A stretch of DNA of 64,000 bases from contig CBDCYF010000005.1 of the NCBI GenBank assembly GCA_965224065.1, positions 434,001-498,000 of the forward strand, given 5' to 3'. A program made the position numbers and the translations under genes. Numbering within the stretch: the stretch's first letter is position 1; every line of letters begins with the position of its first letter. This DNA is from JAOTZA01 sp965224065 (GTDB lineage: Bacteria > Acidobacteriota > Thermoanaerobaculia > Multivoradales > JAHEKO01). Below the pieces are notes generated by a model. It searched no databases. It was not told the DNA's origin and saw nothing but the letters and a program-made list of their open reading frames with translations. Below, piece by piece: positions 37,312-47,098 of the stretch.

Positions 37312-38942
37312 CGATCCACCCCGGCAGCCGGAGCGTCCGTATGCTCGTCCGTTGTCCGCTCGGCGGTCCGCACCGGAGAGAGCCCGCGCAGACGCGGGAC
37401 CTCGGGCGGCGGTACCGCCAGTCGCTGCTGGACATTGGTGAGGGTCTGTTCGAGCGGCTCGTTCCCCGGTTCGAGAAAGGCTCTCGGCGCGAGCCCGATC
37501 CACAGCATCAAGACACAGAGCGGGGCCAGCGAGAGGATCTCCCGCCATCCGAGGTCACCGATCTGCCGGTTGGCTTCGTTCTCGAGCGGGCCCCAAAGGG
37601 TCAGATGCAGCATCTTGAAGAGATAGACCGCGGCCAGAACGACTCCAAACGTGGCCAGGATCGTCGCCAGCGTCAGCCCGGCCCGGTAGCTCCCCACCAG
37701 GATCAGAAACTCCCCGACAAAGCCGTTGAGGCCCGGCAGGCCGACCGAGGCCAGCGCCGCAAAGACGAGGAAGAAGGCAAACCGCGGCATCACCTTGGCC
37801 AAACCGCCGAACTCAGCGAAGAGCTTGGTGTGGCGGCGGTCGTAGAGCATCCCGACGAGCAGGAAAAGCGCTCCGGTGGAGAGTCCGTGGTTGACCATCT
37901 GGACCAGCGAGCCCTGCCAGGCGACGAGGTCGAAGGCCAACAGCCCGAGGACGACAAAGCCCAGATGGGCGACCGACGAATAGGCAACCAGCTTCTTCAT
38001 GTCGGGCTGGCGCCAGGCCACCAGGGCCCCATAGAGAATGCCGATTACCGCCAGGGCCACCAGCCAGGGCTGCGCGCGTTGCGCGGCGTGGGGGAAGAGC
38101 GGCAGCGCAAACCGCAGCAGTCCGTAGGTGCCGAGCTTGAGCAACACCCCGGCCAGGATGACCGAGCCCGCGGTCGGGGCCTCGACGTGGGCGTCGGGGA
38201 GCCAGGTGTGAAACGGGAAGAGCGGTACCTTGATGGCAAAGGCCAGCGCAAACGCCCCGAACAGCCAGAGCTGGTGATCGAGCGGCAGGTCGACAGCGAG
38301 GAGCTGCTCGTAGCCAAAGCTCCACGACCCGGTCAGCCGAGCGTGGGTCCAGGCCATCCACAAGATGCCGAGCAGCATCAACAGGCTTCCGGCCATGGTG
38401 TAGAGAAAGAACTTGACGGCCGCGTAGATCCGCCGCTTGCCGCCCCAGATGCCGATGAGCAGGTACATCGGCACCAGCATGACCTCCCAAAACACGTAGA
38501 ACAAAAAGAGATCGTAGGCCACAAGCGCTCCGAGAATCCCGGTGGTGAGCAGAAAGAGCGACAGGGTGAAGCCCTTCCAGTTCTTGTCGATGCCATGCCA
38601 CGAGGCCAGCACCACGATGGGCAGGAGGAGCGAGGCCAGCGCCACCAGCGGCATCGAGATCCCGTCCATCACCAGGTCGTAGCGCACGCCAAAACGCGGA
38701 ATCCACTCGATCGGCCCGGCCTCGGCGTCCCGGAGCGGGGTGAACCCGCCGCCGGGCTCGATCCCTCGCCGGATCAACAGCACCGTCAAGCCGAGTTGGA
38801 CGACCGATGCGGCGAGCGCGTAGAGCCGGACAGCGCCTTTCGACTCCCGCCGGAAAAACAGCAGGGGGAGGCAAGCGATGGCGGGGAAGAAGACCACCCG
38901 GGTCAGCGAGTTCGCCAGTAGCAGCTCGAGAAAACCCGTCAT
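37308..38942 (-). CDS. nuoM: NADH-quinone oxidoreductase subunit M
   Basis: A 544-residue antiporter-like complex I subunit. The conserved proton-channel parts FYVFWEVMLVPMYLLIGIWGG, KVPLFPFHTWLPDAHVEAPTAGSV and KKLVAYSSVAHLGFVVLG are present. The start at 38942 overlaps the nuoL stop (ATGA); an in-frame start five codons upstream is possible. The C-terminus carries a hydrophilic tail of about 60 residues after the last helix, longer than usual. Confidence 0.94.
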   Translation of the reverse strand: MTGFLELLLANSLTRVVFFPAIACLPLLFFRRESKGAVRLYALAASVVQLGLTVLLIRRGIEPGGGFTPLRDAEAGPIEWIPRFGVRYDLVMDGISMPLVALASLLLPIVVLASWHGIDKNWKGFTLSLFLLTTGILGALVAYDLFLFYVFWEVMLVPMYLLIGIWGGKRRIYAAVKFFLYTMAGSLLMLLGILWMAWTHARLTGSWSFGYEQLLAVDLPLDHQLWLFGAFALAFAIKVPLFPFHTWLPDAHVEAPTAGSVILAGVLLKLGTYGLLRFALPLFPHAAQRAQPWLVALAVIGILYGALVAWRQPDMKKLVAYSSVAHLGFVVLGLLAFDLVAWQGSLVQMVNHGLSTGALFLLVGMLYDRRHTKLFAEFGGLAKVMPRFAFFLVFAALASVGLPGLNGFVGEFLILVGSYRAGLTLATILATFGVVLAAVYLFKMLHLTLWGPLENEANRQIGDLGWREILSLAPLCVLMLWIGLAPRAFLEPGNEPLEQTLTNVQQRLAVPPPEVPRLRGLSPVRTAERTTDEHTDAPAAGVDR

Positions 38943-40897
38943 GAGAGCAGCCACCACAAAAGCAGCAGCACGCCGGCAAAGAAATAGAGCGAGTAGTTGC
39001 GGACGTTGCCGGTGGTGGTGAAGCGGCCGAGATCGCCGGTGATCTTGGCCAGAAAGGGGCCGGTGTGGACCGCGCCTTCGACAATCACCTGGTCAAAGAA
39101 CTTCCAGCACGCCTGCGCCAGGCCGGCGAGCGGGCGCACGACGGAGGCGTCGTAGATTTCGTCGATCCAGTACTTGTTGAGCAGGGTGCGGTGAAGCGCC
39201 GGGGAGCGCTCGGCCCAGCGCTCGCCCCCCTCGAGCGAGGTGTCGTCCCTCGTGCCGTACACCCGCCGAGCGTAGAGGATCCCTCCCACCGCCACCACTA
39301 CCGAGGCCGCGATCAGCACCAGCTCGGTCACCAGATCCGCGTGGTGGCCGTGGTCTGCGTGCCCCACCTTGGCCAGCACCGGCTCCAGGAAGCCGTTGAA
39401 CCAGTTGATGTCCAGCGAGCCCAGCTTCGGGATCCCCACCCAGCCCGCCACCACCGAGCCCACCGCCAGGATCATCAGCGGAACCGTCATCACCCGTGGC
39501 GACTCGTGCAGGTGCGAGCGCTGCTCCTCGGTGCCCCGAAACTCGCCGTGAAACGTCAACGCCAGACACCGCCACATGTAAAACGCCGTCAGACCCGCGG
39601 TCAGAAGACCTACCCCCCACAACAGCTTGTGACCCCCGACAAACGCCGACGCCAGGATCTGGTCCTTGGAGAAAAACCCCGCCAGAGGCGGAATCCCCGC
39701 GATCGCCAGCGTCGCGATCAAAAACGTTCGGTAGGTCACCGGAAGGTGTTTTCTCAGGCCCCCCATCTTGCGCAGGTCCTGCTCGCCGCCCATCGCGTGG
39801 ATCACCGACCCCGAGCCCAGGAACAACAGGGCCTTGAAAAACGCGTGGGTCCCCAGGTGAAACACCGCCGCCGTGTACGCCCCCACCCCGCAGGCCAGGA
39901 ACATGTACCCCAATTGCGAGACCGTCGAGTACGCCAGCACCTTCTTGATGTCCGTCTGTGCCAGCGCGATCGTCGCCGCAAACAGCGCCGTCGCCGCTCC
40001 CACCCCCGCCACCAGCGCCGAGGTTCCGCCGGCAAGCTGGTACAGGGCGTTCGAGCGCACCACCATGTAGACCCCGGCCGTCACCATTGTCGCCGCATGG
40101 ATCAGCGCCGAGACCGGTGTCGGGCCCGCCATCGCGTCCGGCAGCCACACATAGAGCGGAATCTGGGCGCTCTTGCCCATCGCCCCGATAAAGAGACACA
40201 GCGTCACGAACCCCGCAAAGGTCAGTCCGAACAGATACGTCCCCTCGACCGCGTGCGGGTCCGAGGCCACCGCCCCGAAGATCTCTCCGTAGTTCAAGGT
40301 CCCGAACTTCCACACCAGCGCAAACAGACCCACCAGAAACGCAAAGTCCCCGATCCGGTTGACGATGAAGGCCTTGCGCCCTGCGTACGGGGGGAACTCC
40401 TGATCGAAATAGAAGCCGATCAGAAGATACGAGCACAGACCCACCCCCTCCCAGCCCACAAAGGTCACCAGGTAGTTGTTGCCCAGAACCAGAAGGAGCA
40501 TCGCCCCCATAAAGAGGTTCAGGTACGTGAAGTAGCGCTGGTAGCCCTCCTCGTGGGCCATGTAGCCCACCGAGTACACGTGGATCAGAAACCCCACGAA
40601 CGTCACCACAAACAGCATCACGCAAGACAACGGGTCCAGAAGAAAGCCGACGTCGATATCGAGCGGTCCCGCAGTCCATTTGTAGACTCGTTGCTCGAAC
40701 GCGGCGGGCGCGGTTGTGGACACGTACTGCCACGTGGCAGCCAGGGCCAGGGCGAGCGAGGCGCCCGGAGCGAGAAGGGCGATGGTGGTTGCCAGCCGTT
40801 TCTGGGGACCCCGAAGGGTGAGCGCCGCACAACCGTTGAGCGCCGCGCCCGCCAGGGGTAACACCGGAATCAGCCAGAGTAGGTTCAGGAAGTCCAT
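38939..40897 (-). CDS. nuoL: NADH-quinone oxidoreductase subunit L
   Basis: A 652-residue antiporter-like complex I subunit, including the family's long lateral helix at the C-terminal end. Markers are NNYLVTFVGWEGVGLCSYLLIGF, SAQIPLYVWLPDAMAGPTPVSALIHAATMVTAG and DIKKVLAYSTVSQLGYMFLA. Between about 39,380 and 40,630 codons end mostly in G (GGG, GTG, GCG, ACG), unlike the C-ending style of both flanks and of nuoM; this suggests a recombined segment. It starts six bases after nuoK. Confidence 0.94.
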   Translation of the reverse strand: MDFLNLLWLIPVLPLAGAALNGCAALTLRGPQKRLATTIALLAPGASLALALAATWQYVSTTAPAAFEQRVYKWTAGPLDIDVGFLLDPLSCVMLFVVTFVGFLIHVYSVGYMAHEEGYQRYFTYLNLFMGAMLLLVLGNNYLVTFVGWEGVGLCSYLLIGFYFDQEFPPYAGRKAFIVNRIGDFAFLVGLFALVWKFGTLNYGEIFGAVASDPHAVEGTYLFGLTFAGFVTLCLFIGAMGKSAQIPLYVWLPDAMAGPTPVSALIHAATMVTAGVYMVVRSNALYQLAGGTSALVAGVGAATALFAATIALAQTDIKKVLAYSTVSQLGYMFLACGVGAYTAAVFHLGTHAFFKALLFLGSGSVIHAMGGEQDLRKMGGLRKHLPVTYRTFLIATLAIAGIPPLAGFFSKDQILASAFVGGHKLLWGVGLLTAGLTAFYMWRCLALTFHGEFRGTEEQRSHLHESPRVMTVPLMILAVGSVVAGWVGIPKLGSLDINWFNGFLEPVLAKVGHADHGHHADLVTELVLIAASVVVAVGGILYARRVYGTRDDTSLEGGERWAERSPALHRTLLNKYWIDEIYDASVVRPLAGLAQACWKFFDQVIVEGAVHTGPFLAKITGDLGRFTTTGNVRNYSLYFFAGVLLLLWWLLS

Positions 40898-40903
40898 CCG
40901 AGC

Positions 40904-41233
40904 CTACCAGCGCATGAGGTTGAGACGGTTGACGTCGATCGTCCGCCGGCCGCGGAAGATGGCGATAAAGAGCGCCAAGCCGACCGCGGCTTCGGCGGCC
41001 GCCACCGCGAGGACGAACAGGACCAGAATGCGGCCGTTGAGAGCCGCCGCGAGGTCACCCGTCCGCTCGCCCACGATCCGGGCGTAGGCGACGATCAGCA
41101 GGTTGACCGAATTGAGCATCAGCTCGATCGAGAGAAAGATCGTGATGCCGTTGCGCCGGCTCAGCGCCCCGAGCGCACCGATGACAAAGAGGACGCCGGC
41201 CAGCAGGAGATACCAGGAGATCGGGACGCTCAC
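40904..41233 (-). CDS. nuoK: NADH-quinone oxidoreductase subunit K
   Basis: A 109-residue three-helix complex I subunit. LFVIGALGALSRRNGITIFLSIELMLNSVNLL includes the conserved Glu of the proton path, and VLFVLAVAAAEAAVGLALF its second one. The start is the GTG at 41233 overlapping the nuoJ stop as GTGA; the longer open frame upstream lies inside nuoJ. Confidence 0.92.
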   Translation of the reverse strand: MSVPISWYLLLAGVLFVIGALGALSRRNGITIFLSIELMLNSVNLLIVAYARIVGERTGDLAAALNGRILVLFVLAVAAAEAAVGLALFIAIFRGRRTIDVNRLNLMRW

Positions 41234-41775
41234 GGTTGCTCCGGGTGGTTTTGCGACCCGGCTTTGGACGCAGCCGGCCGGCCTTCCGGTTTCTTGGCTA
41301 GAGCCGTGGCCGCGATCACCGCCGCCAGCAGTAACAGGCCCACCATCTCGAACGGCAGCAGATAAGTCGTCAACAGCTCGCGGGCAAGCGGCTTCAACCG
41401 GACGGCCTCTTCGTTGAGCGGAGCGACGTCGAGCCCGCCAAATCGGCCCCACAACAGCGTCAGCACCACGACGCCAAAAACGGCCGAGGCGAGGACGGCC
41501 CCGATTTTCTGGCCCATGCGGTCGGGCCCACGCCCTTCGGCCCCGACGTTGAGCAGCATGAGGACAAACAGAAAAAGCACCAGGATCGCGCCGGTGTAGA
41601 CGAGGACCTGGAGGGCGGCCAAAAAGGGCGCGCCCAAGAGGACAAACAGCACCGCGACACAGATCAGGGTCACCACCAGGCTCATCGTCGAGTAGACGGG
41701 GTTCCGGTGCAGCACCACCACCAGGGCCGAGATCACCGCCAGAGCGGCGAACAGGACAAAGACCGCGAGCTCCAT
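41230..41775 (-). CDS. nuoJ: NADH-quinone oxidoreductase subunit J
   Basis: A 181-residue five-helix complex I subunit with the conserved NPVYSTMSLV and VLVYTGAILVLFLFVLMLLNV stretches, the latter with the pi-bulge helix region. It is preceded by a 60-base gap after nuoH where nuoI would stand in the canonical order; nothing encoding an 8Fe ferredoxin is found there. Confidence 0.93.
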   Translation of the reverse strand: MELAVFVLFAALAVISALVVVLHRNPVYSTMSLVVTLICVAVLFVLLGAPFLAALQVLVYTGAILVLFLFVLMLLNVGAEGRGPDRMGQKIGAVLASAVFGVVVLTLLWGRFGGLDVAPLNEEAVRLKPLARELLTTYLLPFEMVGLLLLAAVIAATALAKKPEGRPAASKAGSQNHPEQP

Positions 41776-41835
41776 CAGCCGTGGTTCCCGGTCGGCGTGT
41801 GGTCGTGACGGGCGGGTCGCATCAGATGATTCGGG

Positions 41836-42876
41836 TCAGAGGACGCCGCCGACCGTCAGCGCGGCCACCAGCAACAGATTGACGAGCGCCAGGGGAAGCA
41901 GCACCTTCCAGCCCAGCTTGAGGAGCTGGTCGAACCGAAACCGCGGGAAGGTCCAGCGCACCCAGACAAAGAGAAGCATAAAGAGCGTGGCCTTGGCGAG
42001 GAGAACGCTCAGCCCCTTGGCACCGGCGAGGAGCCACCACCCCGAGTAGTCCAGCCCTGGGAGATACCAGCCCCCCAGAAACAGCGTGGCGGCGAGCGCC
42101 GACAGGGTGGCCATCGCCATGTACTCACCCATAAAGAACAGCGCGAACTTCATCGAGCTGTATTCGGTGTGATAGCCGGCCACCAGCTCGGACTCGGCTT
42201 CGGGCAGATCAAAGGGCAGCCGGTTGGTCTCGGCAAAGGCGGCGACGACAAACACAAAAAAACCGATGATCTGCGGAAACAGGTTCCAGCGCGGCAGCAA
42301 CCCTCCCCATGTGCCCTGCTGGTAGAGGACCACCTCATCGAGCCGAAGGGACCCGACCGGCACCAGCACCGCCACCACCGAGAGGGCTAGCGCCAGCTCA
42401 TAGCTGATCATCTGGGCCGAGGCACGCACCGAGCCCATCAACGAGTACTTGTTGTTGGAGGCGTAGCCGGCCATCACCAGCGAGTAGACACCCAGACTCG
42501 CTAGCGCCAGCAGGAGCAGAACGCCGGTCTCGGCCTGGGCCACCACGAGATTGACGGCGCGGCCGCCGAACTCGACCTCCGGACCAAAGGGGATGACGAC
42601 AAATGTCGTCAGGGCCGGGATCACCGCCAGCATCGGTGCCAGGTTGTAAAGAAATTTGTCCGCCTCCAGGGGCGTGACGTCTTCCTTGAGCAGAAACTTG
42701 ACGGCGTCGGCCAGGGATTGGAAAAGACCCAGCGGCCCGACCCGGTTGGGACCGAGCCGGTCCTGGATCAGGGCGCTGCCGCGGCGCTCGACCCACACCA
42801 TAACCGGGGTGACGGTGAGCAGCACTCCGATCCATACGGCCATCTTTGCGGCGGTGGCCCAGAGGTCGAAGGTCAC
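41836..42876 (-). CDS. nuoH: NADH-quinone oxidoreductase subunit H
   Basis: A 346-residue eight-helix subunit that forms part of the quinone chamber. VWVERRGSALIQDRLGPNRVG, AETNRLPFDLPEAESELVAGYHTEYSSMKFALFF and LFVWVRWTFPRFRFDQLL are all diagnostic, and the charged residues of the E-channel are retained. It starts with GTG overlapping the nuoG stop (GTGA). Confidence 0.96.
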   Translation of the reverse strand: MTFDLWATAAKMAVWIGVLLTVTPVMVWVERRGSALIQDRLGPNRVGPLGLFQSLADAVKFLLKEDVTPLEADKFLYNLAPMLAVIPALTTFVVIPFGPEVEFGGRAVNLVVAQAETGVLLLLALASLGVYSLVMAGYASNNKYSLMGSVRASAQMISYELALALSVVAVLVPVGSLRLDEVVLYQQGTWGGLLPRWNLFPQIIGFFVFVVAAFAETNRLPFDLPEAESELVAGYHTEYSSMKFALFFMGEYMAMATLSALAATLFLGGWYLPGLDYSGWWLLAGAKGLSVLLAKATLFMLLFVWVRWTFPRFRFDQLLKLGWKVLLPLALVNLLLVAALTVGGVL

Positions 42877-44498
42877 GGCGCCACTCCGGGGTCGACCGCT
42901 GTCTCGTCCAGTGAGATACCGGCCGCCGGCAGATCCTCGAGCGAACGGCCGTACAGACCTTCGATCGAGCCGGCCATGCGATCAAAAACCTGCTCGACGC
43001 TGAGGTCTTTCCACCGCCGGTCGAGCGCTCCTAGAAGATCGGAGAGAACCGAGATCCCGGCGCGGACCCCTGCGGGAGCTGGGAAGGCGGCTTCAAAACG
43101 CTGTAGCCGACCGTTGGAGTTGACGTAGGTGCCGCTCTTCTCCGGGTGGGGGGCGATAGGCAGGACCATATCAGCGGCGGCGGTCAACGGGGTCTCCGCC
43201 CAGCCCATGACCACCAGCCGCTTGGCGCGCCGGAGGTTGGCGACGGTCTCCTCCCGGTGCAGAGCGCTCCCCGGGTCGGCGTCGGCGATCAGCAGCAGCG
43301 CGCATCGCGAGGCCGCGTCCCCGTCCAGGAGTTGGTCGCGTGAAAACGGTGGGTCGGTGACGGTCATCCCGGCCAGCTCGACGCCACGCCGGTTGGGCGA
43401 GCGCTCGGTGCCACTGACTCCACCGCCCGGGGTCGGAATGCTCCGGGTGGGTCCTTCCTCCACCAGGGAGAAGCGAGCGTCCGAGCCGATCCGGATGCCG
43501 ACCTGCGCCATGAGAAAGGCCTCTTCGGTGGTCAGATAACCCGAGGCCAGGAAGGCCAGGGCGGCATCGTCGCGCTGGGCCATGAGCACCCCGGTGAGCC
43601 CGGCGATCACCTCTTTCCAGGACGCAGACTCCAGGCGGCCACCCCGTCTCATCCTTGGAATCGCGAGCCGGTTGGCCTCGGTGTAGCGCTCGAAACTGCC
43701 GCGGCCGTGGTCGCACATCCAGTAGTCGTTGACCGCCGGGTTGAACCGCGGCTTGTAGCGGCGGATCGCACCCCTGCGATGCTCGATCGTGACGTTGCAG
43801 CCCACATCGCATCCGACACAGATCGAGGGTTGCTTCTCCAGGTTCCAGACTCGCTCGGCGAACCGAAAGCGTGTCGAAGTCAGCGCGCCCACCGGACAGA
43901 TGTCGACGACACAGGTGGAGAGGTCGTTGTCCAAAACCTTGCCCGGAAAGACCCCGATCTCGGCTCGCGAGCCGCGCTGGAAGAACCCCAGCTCGCCGGT
44001 ACCGGTCACCTCCTCGGTAAACCGGATGCAGCGCGTGCACTGGATACACCGGTTCATGTTCAGAACCACGTTGGGTCCCAGGGGGATGCGCTCCTTTCCC
44101 GGGTAGGTGCGCTTTTCTTCGTAGCGGAAGCGCGAGAACGACTGGCCATGCTTGAACGAATAGTCCTGCAGACCGCACTCTCCGGCCTGGTCACAGATCG
44201 GGCAGTCGAGGGGATGGTTGATGAGCAGGAACTCCATCATCCCCTCTTGTGCCTGGCGCACGTCGTCGTCGTCCACGTGGACGACCATGCCGTCCTTCAT
44301 GACCTGCGTGGTGCAGCCCGGCTGGAGGCCTCGCATCCCCTCGACCTTGACCAGACACATGCGGCACTGGCCAACCACCGACAGCCGGGGGTGGTAGCAG
44401 TAGTGGGGGATCTGGACACCGACCTCGTGGGCGGCGTCGATCAGGTTGGTCCCTCGTTCGACCTCCAGGGTGCGGCCGTCGATGGTCACCTCCGGCAT
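42873..44498 (-). CDS. nuoG: NADH-quinone oxidoreductase subunit G, short form
   Basis: A 541-residue iron-sulfur subunit of the NADH module. The 2Fe-2S ligands are Cys34, Cys45, Cys48 and Cys62; the His-Cys3 cluster motif is HPLDCPICDQAGEC; two more clusters are indicated by NRCIQCTRCIRF with CVVDICPVGAL and by CVGCDVGC with a distant Cys (N7-type motif). The molybdopterin-like C-terminal region is much shorter than in E. coli (about 900 residues in total). It begins eight bases after nuoF and ends overlapping nuoH. Confidence 0.92.
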   Translation of the reverse strand: MPEVTIDGRTLEVERGTNLIDAAHEVGVQIPHYCYHPRLSVVGQCRMCLVKVEGMRGLQPGCTTQVMKDGMVVHVDDDDVRQAQEGMMEFLLINHPLDCPICDQAGECGLQDYSFKHGQSFSRFRYEEKRTYPGKERIPLGPNVVLNMNRCIQCTRCIRFTEEVTGTGELGFFQRGSRAEIGVFPGKVLDNDLSTCVVDICPVGALTSTRFRFAERVWNLEKQPSICVGCDVGCNVTIEHRRGAIRRYKPRFNPAVNDYWMCDHGRGSFERYTEANRLAIPRMRRGGRLESASWKEVIAGLTGVLMAQRDDAALAFLASGYLTTEEAFLMAQVGIRIGSDARFSLVEEGPTRSIPTPGGGVSGTERSPNRRGVELAGMTVTDPPFSRDQLLDGDAASRCALLLIADADPGSALHREETVANLRRAKRLVVMGWAETPLTAAADMVLPIAPHPEKSGTYVNSNGRLQRFEAAFPAPAGVRAGISVLSDLLGALDRRWKDLSVEQVFDRMAGSIEGLYGRSLEDLPAAGISLDETAVDPGVAP

Positions 44499-44505
44499 GG
44501 ACACC

Positions 44506-45812
<1,307 letters not shown>

Positions 45813-45816
<4 letters not shown>

Positions 45817-46331
45817 GGACCGGTGGTCTCCAGATCGTTCTCTTTGTCGGCGTCCAGACCCTCGAGCACCGACGCGGCGGTCTCGGGGGTCAGGTTGCCG
45901 TGATAGCGGTCGCCCACCATCATCATCGGGGCCTGCTCGCAGGCCCCCAGGCACTCGAAGTGGGTGTAGGAAAAACGCCCGTCGGGAGTCACTTCGTCCT
46001 CGCCGACCCCGAGCTTGTCTCCGATCGCGCCGAGGATCTCGTTGGCGCCCCGCAGCGCGCAGGAGAGGTTGGTGCAGATGCGGACTCGATGGTGTCCCAC
46101 CGGGTGCTGATGGAAGAGATCGTAGAAGGTGACCACCCCATAGACCTTGGCGGGCGCCAGCTCCAGTAGCTCCGCGACGGCCGCGATGGCGGCGTCGGGC
46201 AGCCAGCCGCCGTTTTGGCGCTGGGCGATGTGGAGCGCCGGCAGCAACAGGGCCTCGCTGGTGGGGTAGCGGGGCCGGAGTGCTTCGATTGCCTCGCAGG
46301 CCTCCGCCGGCAACGCCTCGGACGGTTTCAA
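45813..46331 (-). CDS. nuoE: NADH-quinone oxidoreductase subunit E
   Basis: A 172-residue thioredoxin-like subunit with one 2Fe-2S cluster. Ligands are in CTNLSCALRG and CLGACEQAPMMMV; the N-terminal helical part has RQNGGWLPDAAIAAVAELL and VYGVVTFYDLFH. The start is taken as a TTG at 46331 overlapping the nuoA stop as TTGA, which gives the normal family length. In canonical operons B, C and D would stand between nuoA and nuoE; here they are absent. Confidence 0.93.
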
Positions 46332-46726
46332 GGCCGGTGCCTCGCTTTGGCGGGTCGAACCGGCAGATCCAGCCCACCCTTGCGCCAGATGTAGGCGTAG
46401 CCGACCAGGATCAGTGCGACGAACACCATGACGGCCCAGAACAGCGGCCAGCCGCCGTCGCGGATCACCAGCACCCACGGATAGAGAAAGGCCGCCTCGA
46501 CGTCAAAGACCACGAAATCGATGGCGATCAGAAAAAAGAGGATCGAGATCCGCTTGCGCGAGCGGTCGAGCAGCGGCTGTCCCGACTCGTAGGGCGTCAA
46601 TTGAACCCGGCCACCGAAACCCCCGCGGAGCAGCCGGTTGGCCAGCTTGGAAAGGACCAGGATGACGCCCCCCAGGGCCAGCGCCACACCCAGGGCGAGC
46701 AGGACGGGATAGTGATCGGCTGGCAT
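46328..46726 (-). CDS. nuoA: NADH-quinone oxidoreductase subunit A
   Basis: A 132-residue three-helix complex I subunit, first gene of this operon. LTPYESGQP and FFLIAIDFVVFDVEAAFLYPW are diagnostic. The start is the ATG at 46726 (MPADHYPVLLAL). A Rex-type operator lies 31 bases upstream (46758-46775). The gene is read in the same direction as the tRNA-Leu 187 bases upstream, so part of its transcription could come from the tRNA promoter. Confidence 0.93.
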   Translation of the reverse strand: MPADHYPVLLALGVALALGGVILVLSKLANRLLRGGFGGRVQLTPYESGQPLLDRSRKRISILFFLIAIDFVVFDVEAAFLYPWVLVIRDGGWPLFWAVMVFVALILVGYAYIWRKGGLDLPVRPAKARHRP

Positions 46727-46757
46727 CGCGGGTTGAGAAGGGGTCTCTTCCGAGAGC

Positions 46758-46775
46758 TCGTGAAGAATGTCACAA
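46758..46775. promoter_or_regulatory. Rex-type operator upstream of nuoA
   Basis: On the nuoA strand the site reads TTGTGA-CATTCT-TCACGA, matching the Rex consensus (TTGTGA, six bases, TCACAA) with one mismatch. The dyad extends outward (GAGCTTGTGA ... TCACGAGCTC) to 10-bp arms differing at one base pair. It sits 31 bases before the nuoA start. CATTCT may also serve as a weak -10 with TTGTTC 18 bases upstream, so Rex would block RNA polymerase. rex is the last gene of the same operon. Confidence 0.8.
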
Positions 46776-46874
46776 GCTCGAACCCGGAACAAGAGAAAAC
46801 CGCCGGAGAGCCCGGTATGGGCCGAGCGGCACCAACGGCCTGGAGCGCGGCCCGGAGCGGCCCAAAACGAGCCC

Positions 46875-46904
46875 GGGGATACGGCGGGGATACGAGAGGA
46901 TACG
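46875..46904. repeat. Three short direct repeats between tRNA-Leu and nuoA
   Basis: GGGGATACG (46875), GGGGATACG (46886) and GAGGATACG (46896) are spaced 11 and 10 bases, one helical turn. They lie just past the 3' end of tRNA-Leu. They could bind a protein to one face of DNA or be chance; no family recognised. Confidence 0.45.
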
Positions 46905-46913
46905 AGGGTAAGA

Positions 46914-47000
46914 TGGTGCGAAAGGGGGGACTCGAACCCCCACGGTATTGCTACCACAAGGTCCTGAACCTTGCGCGTCTACCAATTCCGCCACTTTCGC
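46914..47000 (-). tRNA. tRNA-Leu (CAG anticodon)
   Basis: Acceptor stem GCGAAAG pairs with CTTTCGC, discriminator A, and CCA is encoded (46914-46916). Anticodon stem CAAGG/CCTTG carries loop TTCAGGA, giving anticodon CAG, which reads CUG. The long variable arm (TGGTAGCAATACCG) marks a class II tRNA. The T-arm has GGTTCGAGTCC. It is read in the same direction as the nuo operon. Confidence 0.95.
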
Positions 47001-47009
47001 GGCGAGCGG

Positions 47010-47036
47010 ATTCTAGCAGTCCTCCTTGGAAGTCAA
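47010..47036 (-). promoter_or_regulatory. Probable tRNA-Leu promoter
   Basis: On the minus strand TTGACT (47031-47036) and an extended -10 TGC-TAGAAT (TAGAAT 47010-47015) are separated by 15 bp, a short spacer. Transcription would begin within a few bases of the tRNA 5' end. Confidence 0.5.
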
Positions 47037-47098
47037 CACCCCCCAACCGACCGGACCAGCGACCGCGATCCGGTCTGACCACTGAACGAGACAAAAGC

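Noticed and set aside
39065..40861. A 598-codon frame opposite nuoL.
   Set aside because: Arg/Gln/His-rich nonsense composition; nuoL on the minus strand is unmistakable.
46875..46904. Possible CRISPR or iteron array.
   Set aside because: Only three 9-base units with 1-2 base gaps; no spacers and no replication gene nearby.
46280..47098. Upstream extension of the RNase R frame across the tRNA-Leu.
   Set aside because: It would translate a tRNA gene and antisense nuo sequence; the RNase R family begins near the GTG at 47099.
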